Positions 53,350 to 64,000 of a DNA stretch of 64,000 bases are shown in pieces. Source of the DNA: Fonsecaea monophora (lineage: Eukaryota; Ascomycota; Eurotiomycetes; Chaetothyriales; Herpotrichiellaceae); assembly GCF_001642475.1 (NCBI RefSeq), contig NW_019173953.1, forward strand, positions 124,001 to 188,000, in the 5' to 3' direction. The notes below the pieces were generated by a model. The model was not told where the DNA came from, did no database searches, and was given only the letters and a program-made list of their open reading frames with translations. Made by a program: the position numbers and the translations under genes. Within the stretch, counting starts at the first letter, position 1; the number at the start of each line of letters is the position of its first letter.

Positions 53350-54321
53350 TTATGCAGCCGTCGCAGGACAGACTCTTTGGTTTTGGTAGTTCCAGTCATA
53401 AGCCACCCACACGCCGTAGAGATGGATCTGACTCGCCACGACCACCAAGACGTGGAAGAACTGGTGCGACGAAAACCAGATGTCAAATGCGCCCGGCCAG
53501 ATCGACTCGGGGATCCGGGTGACGAAGAAGAAAGCGCCGACGCCGTAGACGAGGCCCTCCAGCAACCAGTATGGCATGCCCGAGCGCACCCACATCTCAC
53601 TCCAGCCGTAGAGGAAGAGGCCGTGGATGATGGGGGCGAAGCCCGAGAGGGCGGTGAGGATGAAAGCCCAAGCTCGAAGAGTCCGGTATTTCAGGCCTTG
53701 GAGTTTCGGGTGCAAAACCAGGGTGGCCGTGACAAGGCTGAGGGAGATGATCATGCTCCAGTAGACCCAACGGAGGAGAGGTTCGCAGTAGAATCCGACG
53801 TAGATGCCAGAAAAGAAACTCCCCAGGATCAGGGTCAGAATGCCCACGTAGTCGACCCTCAGCATCAGATTCTCGACGTCCTTGGAATGGCAGAGGAGGG
53901 TGTGGTAGGTGGAGGAAAGGAGCATCGTGACGATGGCAGCACCCACTTGGATGCTGAAGACGGCATAATCAGCCACTGACGCTTCAGGGTAGAACCAGCT
54001 GAGCCCGCGGTAGACAAGAACCTGTCCCACGACAAGACACAGGGCCGGAATCAGATGAGTGAAGATGTTGACCGACTCGTTGTGCAGATGACCTAGAGAC
54101 CAGACGCAAGTGACCCATGAATTGGCCACCGGGCGATATCCCGACCTGGTGAAGTGGTTGTCTTGATACCATTCGGGCAGTTCTTCAAACGTCAATAGCC
54201 TGTAGGGTTTCGGTTTGAGCTTTGCGAGATTCTTCTCGTGGAGTTTGGGAATACTTGGTGCACGCGCCCGTGCCCTGGCCAGCTTCTCTTTCGGTTTTCG
54301 GTAGGCGAGAATAAAAGACAT
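53350..54321 (-). CDS. PAQR/haemolysin III-family membrane protein (Izh-like)
   Basis: This intronless gene encodes 323 residues. The opening LTFEELPEWYQDNHFTRSGYRP and LGHLHNESVNIFTHL are diagnostic for the adiponectin-receptor-like (PAQR, yeast Izh) family. Seven membrane helices follow. Zinc-site residues are present: the His of SSTYHTLLCHS, the Asp of RVDYVGI, and HQFFHVLVVVASQIH near the C-terminus. Fungal members affect zinc and sterol/lipid homeostasis and may act as ceramidases. The protein has a basic N-terminus facing the cytosol. The gene converges with the aldo/keto reductase, 169 bases apart. Confidence 0.93.
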   Translation of the reverse strand: MSFILAYRKPKEKLARARARAPSIPKLHEKNLAKLKPKPYRLLTFEELPEWYQDNHFTRSGYRPVANSWVTCVWSLGHLHNESVNIFTHLIPALCLVVGQVLVYRGLSWFYPEASVADYAVFSIQVGAAIVTMLLSSTYHTLLCHSKDVENLMLRVDYVGILTLILGSFFSGIYVGFYCEPLLRWVYWSMIISLSLVTATLVLHPKLQGLKYRTLRAWAFILTALSGFAPIIHGLFLYGWSEMWVRSGMPYWLLEGLVYGVGAFFFVTRIPESIWPGAFDIWFSSHQFFHVLVVVASQIHLYGVWVAYDWNYQNQRVCPATAA

Positions 54322-54809
54322 GGCTGATTCAAGCTAAAAGGACTCGGGAGCTAAGAAAATAGGTTCGGGAAAAGAAAGGGGAGGTCGCTCACAACTGACT
54401 GGACCAGTATAATAGTGAGTGATGATACTGAGTATATATAACCCCCCCAGACACTGCAATTGCGCCCTTTAACACATCAAACAGAGGTGGATGGAAAAGG
54501 AGGAACTTTGAGGTCTCGGGGGTTTCTCCATTCACATGCGCGAAAATGTTTTCAAATTGGACCCAAGCCGCCGATAAGTTGATCTGCAGATCGAGCGCTT
54601 TACGATTCGCTGACCATTCCGAAATTTCGCTTCAAGCGTTGCGCCAGTCAATGAAGCTCTACCGACTCCAGGGACTCCGGGCAGCCGATCGATTCCGCGG
54701 CTTGACCGGGATTGACTTCGTCATTGTCCCGCCTCCCTCTTTCCTTGTTGGTTGGTGAGGAAGTGATATTTATCTCTGGACCGAGTACAGATATCAACGT
54801 TGGCAATCT
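54322..54809. other. intergenic region
   Basis: This is the promoter of the PAQR gene and the 3' flank of the MaoC-like gene. A TATATATAA element near 54432 suits the minus-strand gene. No gene is visible. Confidence 0.4.
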
Positions 54810-55895
54810 CTATTTGAGCTGGCCAACTGTGCCTTCGATGCTGACTTTGTTCTTGCTAAGAATTTGAAATCGTGTCACATCCACATCAGAAGAGACTCTG
54901 AGGTCCAATTGTGCAGGGACAACCACTGGCCGCTTGAACGTAATTTCCATGAACAACGGGTCATCTTGATCCGCAAGAGTGGTACTTGTAATGCATTTCG
55001 CAGCCAAAGCACCGACATGATTGCCGTGAGCCAGTTTTCCTGGGAAACCAAAAAGCTTTGCAGCGAGGGCTGAGGTGTGTATCGGGTTGTAATCCTTGCA
55101 GAGCCTTGCCCAGGATCCTGGATCATTATACTCGACGGTTAGTGGTTTTGAATCCGACCAGGCTGGGGTGGCTACCCCATTGTGAGGTCCATCTCGTCGT
55201 TGTTCAGTACTAGTAGTTGCTATCCCTGCATGGACTTTCGCAAACTGTAAGATTGTGAAATGTTGCCGAAAGGCGATGGTCGACTCGTGCGAATCCTTGC
55301 TTGGAATATGTAAGCTTACCACGAGGTCGACCTCGAAACCGCGTCTGACGGTGCGGAAATCCTTTGAGAGCCTTGCCGTCAAGAAAGCTCCATTCAAAGA
55401 AGTCAAAGCCTGCACCGTACATATTTCAGGTCTCAGCAGTTCAATTCGGTTTCTCACGTTGACGGCGCCTAGCGGCCGCACTCTGCACGCCGGGTGGGCC
55501 AAGAGCAGCAGCATGGCTGGTTCACTTAGAGCCGATAGGAAGAGAAGCAACTGGGCTCCCACCAACTCAACATTGGCTGTGACTGGTTGGTCCCGGATCG
55601 CCCTTGAATATGCGTCAAGGTCTGCTCGTGTCACTCGAAATGGCATGACCAGTGACAGTTCGTCACCGCTTGGGGACCTGGGCTCCTCAGAGATGCGCAT
55701 GCAAGTCGAAAGGATGGAGTATCTGAGAGACCTCCAGAGGAAGACGGCCATGACGACAATGATATCGACGCCAGAAAGGTCATTTGGTGAGAACTTGATC
55801 TTGATCTGACGACCGTGTTTCCAGATAGGCAGGCATTTGAAGACCAAAAGGAGAGGAAAAGCGGCGATGACTGAGATGCCAGCCATTGCTAGCAT
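54810..55895 (-). CDS. MaoC-like hotdog-fold protein with N-terminal membrane segment
   Basis: This intronless gene encodes 361 residues. A hydrophobic segment at residues 1-20 and another near 45-55 may anchor the protein in a membrane. The C-terminal third holds the MaoC/hydratase 2 motif: KDYNPIHTSALAAKLFGFPG and then KLAHGNHVGALAA, with the catalytic Asp and His of (R)-hydratases. Members hydrate enoyl-CoA or dehydrate hydroxyacyl-ACP, in fatty-acid or polyketide metabolism. Pezizomycotina carry a group with this N-terminal extension whose substrate is not known. The middle 150 residues probably form a second, inactive hotdog. Confidence 0.85.
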   Translation of the reverse strand: MLAMAGISVIAAFPLLLVFKCLPIWKHGRQIKIKFSPNDLSGVDIIVVMAVFLWRSLRYSILSTCMRISEEPRSPSGDELSLVMPFRVTRADLDAYSRAIRDQPVTANVELVGAQLLLFLSALSEPAMLLLLAHPACRVRPLGAVNVRNRIELLRPEICTVQALTSLNGAFLTARLSKDFRTVRRGFEVDLVVSLHIPSKDSHESTIAFRQHFTILQFAKVHAGIATTSTEQRRDGPHNGVATPAWSDSKPLTVEYNDPGSWARLCKDYNPIHTSALAAKLFGFPGKLAHGNHVGALAAKCITSTTLADQDDPLFMEITFKRPVVVPAQLDLRVSSDVDVTRFQILSKNKVSIEGTVGQLK

Positions 55896-57897
55896 CGTGC
55901 ATTCGGAAAGAGCCTCGGTGCAGAAATCAGAGGACGAGCGTCTGATCAGTCATAGGTAACAAGAACCTGCCCTAGAATTATACTAGTAGTACGGGGTAGT
56001 ATAGTAGTACGAGTTCCCTAGAAGCATGCTGGTAGGCAATTCCTAATAACTTTGAAGTGAGAGATTCACGAGATGACTAATCAGGCATAGTTGTTTGAAG
56101 CTGCACCAATACAATTTTGATGCTGCTTTGATGCTGCGCTGATGTGATTTTGGGAATACGTCGGATGCGAGTCGGATGCAGCCAGCATCAGCACTCTATC
56201 TATATTATATCTATACAGTATCAGAATAATGAATTGGCTGCGTAGTGATCCCGAGTCTTTCCATAACTGAGACATGAATTTATAGTACTATGGTAGCGCC
56301 TGCACCACCGGTATGATAAAGCGAGCGGCTTCATTTGGAGATTGGACTCTTCCAGTTTTAATGCTAATCGTAGATTCATCGGGCCCTGTTGCCATTTTCG
56401 TTCCCACCTCTTACATTGTATCTATGAATCAGTCGCTCTTGCCTCTCAGAGAGCACGAAGGGGAAGCATAGTACATAGAAAGAGCTATCCACTTGGGAGG
56501 AGGTTAAACCAGATCTAGATTAAGTTCAATGCCTCTGAGTCTTTTACAGCTCACTTTTAATTAATTCATGAAGTACTAAGTGGTTAGTACTCCTACTACT
56601 AAATTACTCTCTTGACTAGAATTTCCGTCGAAGCAGTACCAGGCAGGGATAGTACTACTCCAAAAGGAACTATCGCATTAGCATTGAGAAATGACAGTCC
56701 GGATGCATCCTTCTTTGTCAAGAGATCGAGAGGTCTTGCTCAAGCAGTTCGAGGAAAATCCCAGCCGTTCCAGATTCCATCAATTTCAGCATGATGCCGG
56801 CCACCTCTCTCTTCGATTCTCCGGTTGAATGCAGCTAAACCCCTTTTTCTTCGACCCATTCTGGGACACAGTTTGACGAAACGCCCTCTTGGGTAAGATA
56901 TAGTACTCACTCAGTGCAGTTACATAAGATCATGCGTGTGTCGGTCGAATGCCACCCATAAATCAAATCAGTATTCATCTTTGTTTATGAGCAAAACAAC
57001 TGTCTACAATAGTAAGAAGAGGATGCATGAATACACTTATTTACTACTGCTGAGCAAAATAAAGCGTCCTTGTAGAGACTGAAACGCGACACCGAAGTTT
57101 CCTAAAGCGGTAATTCTCAAAATGGGTTGCACCTAACCTCGATCGGTGCTCACATCGTCGCCGCAGTAAATGAAAAAAATTATACTGCACCAGCTGTTAC
57201 TACGGACTCGTTGACCTCCATTAAATTTACAGTAGTACTAGTGTTGATTCATCACGGCCGTTGTTGCTACATAAGTACTAGCTAGTATCAAGCAGGCAGG
57301 ATGTTTCCTGTCACCCTTCCTGCCTCAACACACGCACCCAGACGGTCCGTGCCTGTCGATCCCTGATCCAGGGATTGAGGACTAGTACTACAAGTACGAG
57401 GAATAGAGGCACTACCAGTACTACCTAACTAGCAGTCCAGTGACTGACTAAACAAGCAACAAAAAGATCCGGCCCTCTTGCTTTTCCAGCTTGCATTCAA
57501 CACTCAGAAATCGTCGAAAAATGGCCTGTTTACCTGAGTCCTGTCATGTCTGACCCACCTCCTCGTCCCAATTTTCCATGTTCCCATGTTCCCGCATCAT
57601 AGAAGTCATTAGCTCGTCTCGTTATCAAGCTTGTCACAAGCCTGTCGCTTCTTCCTCCCGTTGTTGATGAGATGGTAGAGTCGAAAAGATTCTTTCTACC
57701 AACTTTCACAATCCCCACGCCAATCAGTGGCTTCGAATGTGGCCATACTTGCGATTGGCTTCGTCACTTGATTTATTAGGCCCTAAAGTCGACTGAGGTC
57801 TTGTATAACAAACACTTTGTTCTGCCGAGTGATTTTTCATGTCCCGAGACCAAAAAATGACCCCAGAAAAATCTGACTCTTGTGCTGGTTGCCTAAC
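55896..57897. other. 2-kb gene-free region enriched in AGTACT
   Basis: No coding frame with family similarity is seen on either strand. The segment is AT-richer than its neighbours. Between 56284 and 57423 AGTACT occurs nine times (at 56284, 56572, 56586, 56651, 56902, 57234, 57274, 57384 and 57418). Related TAGTAGTAC clusters begin near 55980. Confidence 0.6.
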
Positions 57898-59991
57898 CTA
57901 AGGCTGTGCGTCACTAGATGCCGAAGGAGGCACCGGTGCTGAGGACGCAGGTGCTCCTGGTTGCGGCGTAGCAACAGGAGCAGTCACAGCCGAAGCATGA
58001 GCCTCACTCTGAGGTGTTTGTGAAGATAGTTGAGGTTGCCCCTGCGGTGGTGGTGGGCCGGGGGGTGGTTGTTGTCCTGCTGTTTGGGGTCGAGGCTGCT
58101 GCGGTTGTTGTTGCACATTTGGTACGCCTGGCGCTGTTCGCGAGTACTCCTCAATACCAGGTAGCATGCCGTTCGTAATCGGAGGCTGGTCGACAGTCAT
58201 GTGGCCACACATGACCACATCGGCATCTCCCATCGGTTGCCACCTCACATTTCTCAATCTCGTGGCTATGGGTCGCCCAGTAGGGTCAAATGCCGGATCT
58301 GGGGAGACCATCACTCCTGCTTTGCCAAAAAACGTCGGAGCTATCGTGAGAATGATAGAGTCGATCAGGTGGGAGCGATGCATCTTCAGCAGCTCTGAAA
58401 GGACGACTCCCCCGCCTTCGACCATGACACTCTTAATACCTTCTCGAAATAGCACATGGAAAATACCCTCCCAGTTCAGCCCTCCGTGTGCTGGGTGATA
58501 GTCATTAATCATCAGATATTCTCCACCGTGCGCTTTCAGCGTGCTAACAGCCATGGGATGTAGCAAGGCACCCGGAGCAACGATCACCCATGGAGCCTTG
58601 CCGCGTCCGTCCGTCGCCGCTTTGAGCACCTTCATCCCAGGATGGATTCGCAAGCGGGCATGAGGATCAACAATGATCGGTCGGGGTTGGAACTCCCAAC
58701 CTAGTCCACCATATCCGGCAGGATTGGTGAGTCGACAATTCAGTGCAGGATCATCGGCAATAGCTGTAGAAACTCCAATCAAGATGGCATCATGTCGACT
58801 TCTCAAATAGTGTGTCATTGCTTTCGTCTCTGGGCCAGACACGGCCGTAGGAACTCCAGGTATTTGACTGATCCGTCCATCGAGGCTGCTTGCCCAGGTA
58901 AGGGTTACGTGGGGACGAGTTCGGACCGCCGTAAGTTTGGGATCGGGGATGTAGGATTCCAGGAAGCCTCTGGCATGATGAGGGTACTGTAGAGTGTCCC
59001 AATGAACTGCTGTTGTAGGCTCATTCCTTGTATTGGGTTTGACAGGTTCCAACCGGCCAAAGACGCCAGGCTGCATGGAAGGCTGGAATTGAGGCTTTGG
59101 AGGTGGTGGGGGTACTGGCGGTTGTCGAGGTGCACGTTGTTGGTTGAAGCCCTTGTGTGCTTTCAGAACGACTTGCTGATGTCCCTGGCGCCATGCATAC
59201 TGGACGTTCCGGACGTCTGACATTTTCATAAACTTTCCGCCGGCAGCTCGCATCTTCTCTGGCTCTTCCCACATTTTCCAAAATATCGACGCGGGGAGGT
59301 AAGCTTTGGCGGCCTCGCGGCGGGCTGTGTCCATGATCCCAGTATTTCGCTTCGTACCATCGACATAGTCCAAATCGTGGGAATGTCTCATTACACCATC
59401 AGTGGCCTTCGAAATAGTGCAAGTCTCTATTGGACCGTGGTTGTAGACCACCTTCATCGTCATGGCACATGTTTTTTCTTCTCGAACTCTCTTCTTTCTC
59501 TGTTGTTTGCCTTCTGGTGTGGGACGAGGTGTGTGTACCTTTGGGGTAGCGCCGCGTCGGAGTCTGCACGCGTAATAGTCGACCGTGGCAGCAACATTCT
59601 CGGGTTGGGAGTCTGTCGTTCTCATCTTGCGCCAGATGTTGTCGACGAAAGGGAAGTAAGCTTGCCAGTCCGCGACAGGCAGCTCGATGGGGTGTTCTAG
59701 AGAGAAAAGTCTCTGTCGCATTTCGGCGAGATTAGGCGGGTTGTCGAAGACGCTGTAGCCTTCAGGTTCATCAGACACGGCGTAAGTTCTGCCGTTTGTT
59801 GACATTGTCCGTTCAGCCGCGGCATCAGCCTCGCCCTCACCGTCACCTTCAACGTCTCCGTCGGCGGCTCCTTCGTCATCTTCCACATCGTGCATGTTGG
59901 CGTCGTTGGCAGCTTCATCGTCCGCTTCGCTTTCTTCGTCATGGTGGTCGAGGCCATCTGGCGCATCGGGAGTCTCAGGGTCGGTGCTCAT
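57898..59991 (-). CDS. RIB7: RIB7-type reductase fused to a FAR1-like zinc-binding domain
   Basis: This single exon encodes 697 residues from the ATG at 59991. An acidic region (residues 14-60) precedes a domain with C142, C175, H203 and H205 (C-x32-C-x27-H-x-H), the layout of FAR1/WRKY-GCM1 DNA-binding domains found in MULE-type transposases. A Pro-rich linker (285-305) follows. Residues 360-590 form the RibD C-terminal reductase: HVTLTWASSLDGRIS, then LRSRHDAILIGVSTAIADDP, then SVMVEGGGVVLSELL. That enzyme reduces 2,5-diamino-6-ribosylamino-4-pyrimidinone 5'-phosphate with NADPH in riboflavin synthesis. The tail is Pro/Gln-rich. The reading continues upstream to 60201 without a stop, but that part has no similarity. 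There is no stop or obvious splice pair between the two halves. Confidence 0.85.
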   Translation of the reverse strand: MSTDPETPDAPDGLDHHDEESEADDEAANDANMHDVEDDEGAADGDVEGDGEGEADAAAERTMSTNGRTYAVSDEPEGYSVFDNPPNLAEMRQRLFSLEHPIELPVADWQAYFPFVDNIWRKMRTTDSQPENVAATVDYYACRLRRGATPKVHTPRPTPEGKQQRKKRVREEKTCAMTMKVVYNHGPIETCTISKATDGVMRHSHDLDYVDGTKRNTGIMDTARREAAKAYLPASIFWKMWEEPEKMRAAGGKFMKMSDVRNVQYAWRQGHQQVVLKAHKGFNQQRAPRQPPVPPPPPKPQFQPSMQPGVFGRLEPVKPNTRNEPTTAVHWDTLQYPHHARGFLESYIPDPKLTAVRTRPHVTLTWASSLDGRISQIPGVPTAVSGPETKAMTHYLRSRHDAILIGVSTAIADDPALNCRLTNPAGYGGLGWEFQPRPIIVDPHARLRIHPGMKVLKAATDGRGKAPWVIVAPGALLHPMAVSTLKAHGGEYLMINDYHPAHGGLNWEGIFHVLFREGIKSVMVEGGGVVLSELLKMHRSHLIDSIILTIAPTFFGKAGVMVSPDPAFDPTGRPIATRLRNVRWQPMGDADVVMCGHMTVDQPPITNGMLPGIEEYSRTAPGVPNVQQQPQQPRPQTAGQQPPPGPPPPQGQPQLSSQTPQSEAHASAVTAPVATPQPGAPASSAPVPPSASSDAQP

Positions 59992-60813
59992 GATGATCGA
60001 CACGCGCGGGTAGTGTGCAGTGGGCTGACGATCGACTAATGATGGGAGGGATGTGGATGCTCCGCGCCGCGCAGGATGAAAAGAGGTCGCGTTACCATTC
60101 GGAATGTGCACAGTGAGCAAGGTCCGGTACAGGGCAAACAGTGATCGAGGAATCCGAAAACAGGCACTAATCCTTTGCAGACCTGAAGTAATGAGTTTCA
60201 CGCCTTACTCACTGTCTGCATTGAAATGCGCACCAGAAAGTGAAAGTGAGCGGACTCTGAAAATTGGCGCGGGCATCGGGGGTTGAGGATTCGCCAAAAC
60301 AGAGATGACCCGTCACTGAGCGAGGCTCCACCCTCCCGCCAAGCGACCTTCATGCAAGGAACAAGCTCAGCAGCTCAGCTAAAGTCACCCGCTAAAATAA
60401 ACCGAATAGGCTCTTAATACCGCCAGAGGGCGTTGAGTAAAGGTGCCTAGGGTTGAGGACCGCCTAATGGAGTTACCTGAACTTTAGGTATGTCGTACCT
60501 AAGCTACCTAGGCAAGGACTTCCTCCAGGCATTATTCGTCGCGTCACATTTTGAAACCTGTCGTCTGCACAAGTCTTGAAGTTTGACAGACGACAAAATA
60601 GACATGGGCATTTGTCCAGATTTGGATTGATCTGTTCAGTCCGTTCCTCTCTGGAGCACTTGCGGTGCGTCCCGTGTCCCAAGCACCTCACAAGAGAACT
60701 TTTGATCTTTTGCACATGGCTGTTAAAGTCTACGTTTTGGGTATCATTCGTACTCTCCTTCCCTAATTTTGTGGGGAAAAAAAAGACAGGCCATCGACTT
60801 TCATCCAGCGAGT
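59992..60813. other. intergenic region
   Basis: This 822-base region lies between two minus-strand genes. It contains the RIB7-fusion promoter and the 3' flank of the RNPS1-like gene. No gene is visible. Confidence 0.4.
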
Positions 60814-61855
60814 TCATCTTCTTCCCCCATATCTTGGTCTGCTCCTTGACCGACTCCTGCTCCTGCTCCTGCTGTGACTGTAGCTGCTCCGAGAGCTGTA
60901 ACTTGGGCTGCGTCTTCTGCGCCGTGGTGGACTTCGACCTGGTGGACCACGTCTTCGAGGCGGTGTCCGAGATGAGGATCTGGAGTATGATGGTGACCGC
61001 CGACGCCTCCTAGGCGGTGAAGGAGACCTGGAGTATGCATCACGGGGAACGTACGTGTCGTCTTCTGCTCCTCCTCGCCTTCCTCCACCATACCCGCCTC
61101 GCCTAGGTGGAGGGCTTCGATATCTTGGTGGCGGTGGCCCTCTTGGTGGTGGGCCGTACCGGGAAGGCAGTGGACCGTATCGGGCGGATCGTGCTGGTGG
61201 CGGTGATCTCGAGAAGGCCCGTCGAGGAAGTACAATGCTCACGGAAATGATGACACCGTCTAGCTGGGCCTCATGCATGTGGGCAATTGCAGATTCGGAG
61301 CCGGAAGGGTGATCATAAAGAATGTAGGCGGTGCCGCGATTTGTCATGACTGTTCCACGTTAGACGTCTTCTTGGCCATTCATGATTAGACATACATTGT
61401 TTGTTGAGAGGGAGATCGATCGACTCAATGCGACCGTAGGAGCCAAAGATCTCGCGTAAATGAGCCTCGGTCACGTTTCTAGTAAGTTTTTCCACCACAA
61501 TCTTGGAGCTCTGCATCCGTCGGTTGTCTCTACTGGGGCTGCGCGTGTAGCTTCTTTCTCGATAGGACCTTCTGTCACCGCGACTTGGACTCCTGCTCCT
61601 GCTCCGCGACGTGCTCCGGCTCTGGCTTCTCGCCCGACCGTGTCCATTGCGTCCATCGCGTCCATCGCGTGGTGGAGGCGACCGAGAGTACGACCTGGTT
61701 CCGGACCTCGAACGCGAACGGGAGCGCGAACGTGGTGAAGGGGATCGACGCGGCGAATGTGAACGATTGAAGGGTGGGGAGGGTGCTCGTTGTATGGAAG
61801 TTGGCGTGTGCGACCTTGTAGGCGATCGACCTCGTGACGGCGATCGCGAAGGCAT
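60814..61855 (-). CDS. RNPS1-like SR-type RNA-binding protein
   Basis: The exons are 61855-61396 and 61349-60814 on the minus strand, giving 331 residues. The intron is only 46 nt, with CTAAC as branch site. An RS-rich N-terminus (residues 1-115) leads to an RNA-recognition motif (KIVVEKLTRNVTEAHLREIF, then joined LPLNKQFMTNRGTAYILY). The RRM is the form found in RNPS1, a component of the exon-junction-associated ASAP/PSAP complex in animals. A Gly/Pro/Arg-rich and RS-rich tail follows. It should act in the nucleus in pre-mRNA splicing and mRNA quality control, regulated by phosphorylation of the RS dipeptides. Without the intron removed, the RRM is cut in its middle. Confidence 0.92.
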
Positions 61856-62530
61856 TCTGGAAAAGATTTCAAGGGCGGCGTCGAGAAAAGGGTCTTAGAA
61901 CATATTCTGGTATGAGAAGACAGTAGGAGAGGTGAGGGATCTGATGTTTTGACGTAGTTCAAACATTAATGGCTGGGCCTCGTGCCTCATCCCAGCACAA
62001 GCAAGTACTTTTAGTTCTCCTAAATGGGGATGTGCGGCCTGTGTAAAAGTACTTCGCCGTACCACTATTTAGTCTTGGCAGCACGGCAGATTTTCTTGAC
62101 TTCTTCCATCAATCATCATGCGTTTTTCCGGAAAACACCGTCGGATCACTTCCATCCCTCCATCGTAAGACAACTTCACCACTTCAGTTCTGCAGATGAC
62201 GTTCTCTGCTGCGAGACGCCGATCTGTCTTCCACCATTCCGGGATATCCTGTCACCTCTCCGCGCCCAAAACAATCGTTTGTCGATCCGTAGACTTCCCA
62301 CTCCACAAATGCTCTAACACTTCCCGAAATGCAATTTGTCCCACCAATCGCGATATTTGCAAACCTGGGGAATTCCTTGCTTTGAATGTGCCGAACCACC
62401 CCTCCGCGGAATGCAGGGAGTGAAAAGACGTTGCCTCTGAGCATCCAATATTAGGATGGCCACAGTCATAAATGAGAAAAGGTAGGAAAAAAGCCGTTGG
62501 TCCTCCGTTCTTCTGCCACCGTCATCCAAG
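61856..62530. other. divergent promoter (RNPS1-like / GH79)
   Basis: This 675-base region lies between divergent starts. The plus strand has short frames without family similarity. No RNA gene is visible. Confidence 0.4.
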
Positions 62531-64000
62531 ATGCTCGCGCCTTGCATCGTTGCTGTTCTGCTCATGGTAAAGGTGACTACGTGCACTATATCATTGTCAG
62601 TCGCCCCTCCGCAGAATGCTAGCAAGCCCCTTCTTGAGTCCTTCGTCTCGTACTCGATTGAGTTTTCATCTTTTCCGGATTTCGCAGGTAAGTTCTCTCG
62701 AAGCGGCGGGATGTCGTTACCAACCTTTGGCCAGGGAATATCAGCCATCCAAATAACTTTTCATACAACCTGTTGAAGAACTTGCGTGACCTCCAAGGAA
62801 CTTATCCCATCGTCCGAGTTGGCGGGAACACAGAGTACGTCAATAGTAACTTCGACTGAATGACTAATGCCAAAGGAACGGCCAGGGATTACGCCACTTT
62901 CAACGCTTCACAGAAAGCCGCCCTAATTGGCACTTTCAACTTCACAAGATCGAGAGACTACCCAACAACAATATCCATCGGCCCGAACTACTTCGACTCT
63001 TACTCTACTTGGCCAGGGGTTACGTACATCCATGGGTTCAACATGGGAAAGAATGGGTCCATCGGCTATGAAACGTTGATAGAGACTGCTCCACTTGTTT
63101 GTAAGGCCCTGGGGACCACCAAGACTGCTTATTGGGAAGTGGGAAACGAACCGGATCTTTACAAGACCAGTGCCCAAGGGCCAATGAGACCAAGTTGGTG
63201 GAATGAGACGGATTACGTCCAAGAATGGCTCAACAAAACCCGCACTATCCGACAGCTGGTGCAGCAGAATTGTCCGGAGATCATCAGTCAGGGGAAGTTC
63301 AAATTCTACGCCCCCAATTTTGCGGGAACTTCAAATAGTTTGAACTTGATCACCACCTGGCAAGCAGGGTTGGACGCCGACAACAATATTGCTTTCATCG
63401 ACAGCCACAAGTGAGTCATTGGGGAAGACCAGACTCACTCTTGCTGATGGCGTGCAGTTACATTGGTGGTGCGACTCAACCGGGTGTGACTCTCCAGGGC
63501 ACCTTGATGAACCACACTTCGACCGTCTTCTCCGTTAGCAAACACCTGAACGAATCGAGCCTTCTCGCCTACGCGGGGCTCCCATACATTCTGGGAGAGA
63601 CAAACAGCCTGTACAATGAAGGTGCACCAGGCCTGTCCAACTCCTTCGGCGCGGCTCTGTGGGGCGTGGATTTCAACCTCTACTGCGCCGCAACCGGTAT
63701 TGCTCGAGTTCACATGCACCAAGGCACCAATTATAGGTACGCTTCGTGGCAGCCGATCCCGACCGTCAACGAGAGCTTGGGCACAAAGGCACCGTACTAT
63801 GGTAACATTATGGTAGCCACTTTTCTTGGGGATTTGACCAAAAACAACGTCAGCATAAGTGACATCGAACTTGGGAACATACATCAAAATGCCTATGCGG
63901 CGTACGTCGATGGCCGGCTAGAGAGAATAGCCATCGTCCAAATGAATGCATACAATTACACGTCCAGTGGCACGCAGGAACCTCGGCCGTCTGAGACATT
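62531..64000 (+). CDS. GH79-family beta-glucuronidase/heparanase-like protein (5' part)
   Basis: The exons are 62531-62687, 62735-62834, 62886-63410 and 63458 to beyond the window; 441 residues are visible. A signal peptide lies at residues 1-20. The intron joins give FPDFAGNISHPNNFSYNLL and RVGGNTEDYATFNAS, both typical of fungal GH79. YWEVGNEPDLY holds the acid/base Glu and LGETNSLYNEG the nucleophile Glu, so the catalytic domain is complete. The C-terminal beta-sandwich is cut off at the window edge. Secreted members remove glucuronic acid or 4-O-methyl-glucuronic acid from arabinogalactan side chains. Several N-glycosylation sites (NFT, NKT, NHT) agree with secretion. The third acceptor (62885) was chosen by phase over a nearer AAAG. 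Confidence 0.88.

Overview
The window is nuclear DNA from a filamentous ascomycete (Pezizomycotina). The evidence is short GT-AG introns of 46-224 bp with CTAAC or CTGAC branch sites, a HET-domain gene, a hydrophobin, two Zn2Cys6 regulators, an NRPS-like reductase and a nuclear tRNA gene. Eurotiomycetes is my guess for the class; I cannot prove it from the sequence. I rebuilt gene models by joining exons by eye. In every multi-exon model the phases close and family motifs run across the junctions.

Layout. 0-6 kb: a HET-domain gene, a convergent unknown gene, and the ER glucosidase II beta subunit. 6-10.5 kb: no gene. 10.5-19.5 kb: a hydrophobin, an F-box-like protein, a coiled-coil protein with an EB1-type SxIP motif, and a secreted cell-surface protein. 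20-23.2 kb: a PcaB-like lyase, a glutathione transferase and an interrupted tRNA-Ile(AAT). 23.6-27.4 kb: a decayed sugar transporter beside a GH127 beta-L-arabinofuranosidase. 27.4-36 kb: an UNC93-like transporter and three oxidoreductases (flavin-dependent monooxygenase, SDR, FAD hydroxylase). 36.4-38.3 kb: an asteroid-like XPG-family protein.

The 38.4-53 kb block looks like a secondary-metabolite locus. It holds an adenylation-carrier-reductase enzyme with a fused gluconokinase-like domain, a divergently transcribed DHA2 drug-type exporter, two Zn2Cys6 regulators and an aldo/keto reductase. From 53 kb on come a PAQR/haemolysin-III membrane protein, a MaoC-like hotdog protein, a 2-kb AGTACT-rich gene desert, a riboflavin-pathway reductase fused to a FAR1-like zinc-binding domain, an RNPS1-like splicing factor and the 5' part of a GH79 glycosidase cut by the window end.

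The most unusual items are these. (1) A tRNA-Ile gene is split in its variable loop, not at 37/38, by 63 nt that look like a spliceosomal intron; removing them leaves exactly a 74-nt tRNA. (2) The NRPS-like reductase carries a C-terminal gluconokinase-like domain with an altered Walker A motif. (3) RIB7 appears fused to a transposase-type DNA-binding domain.
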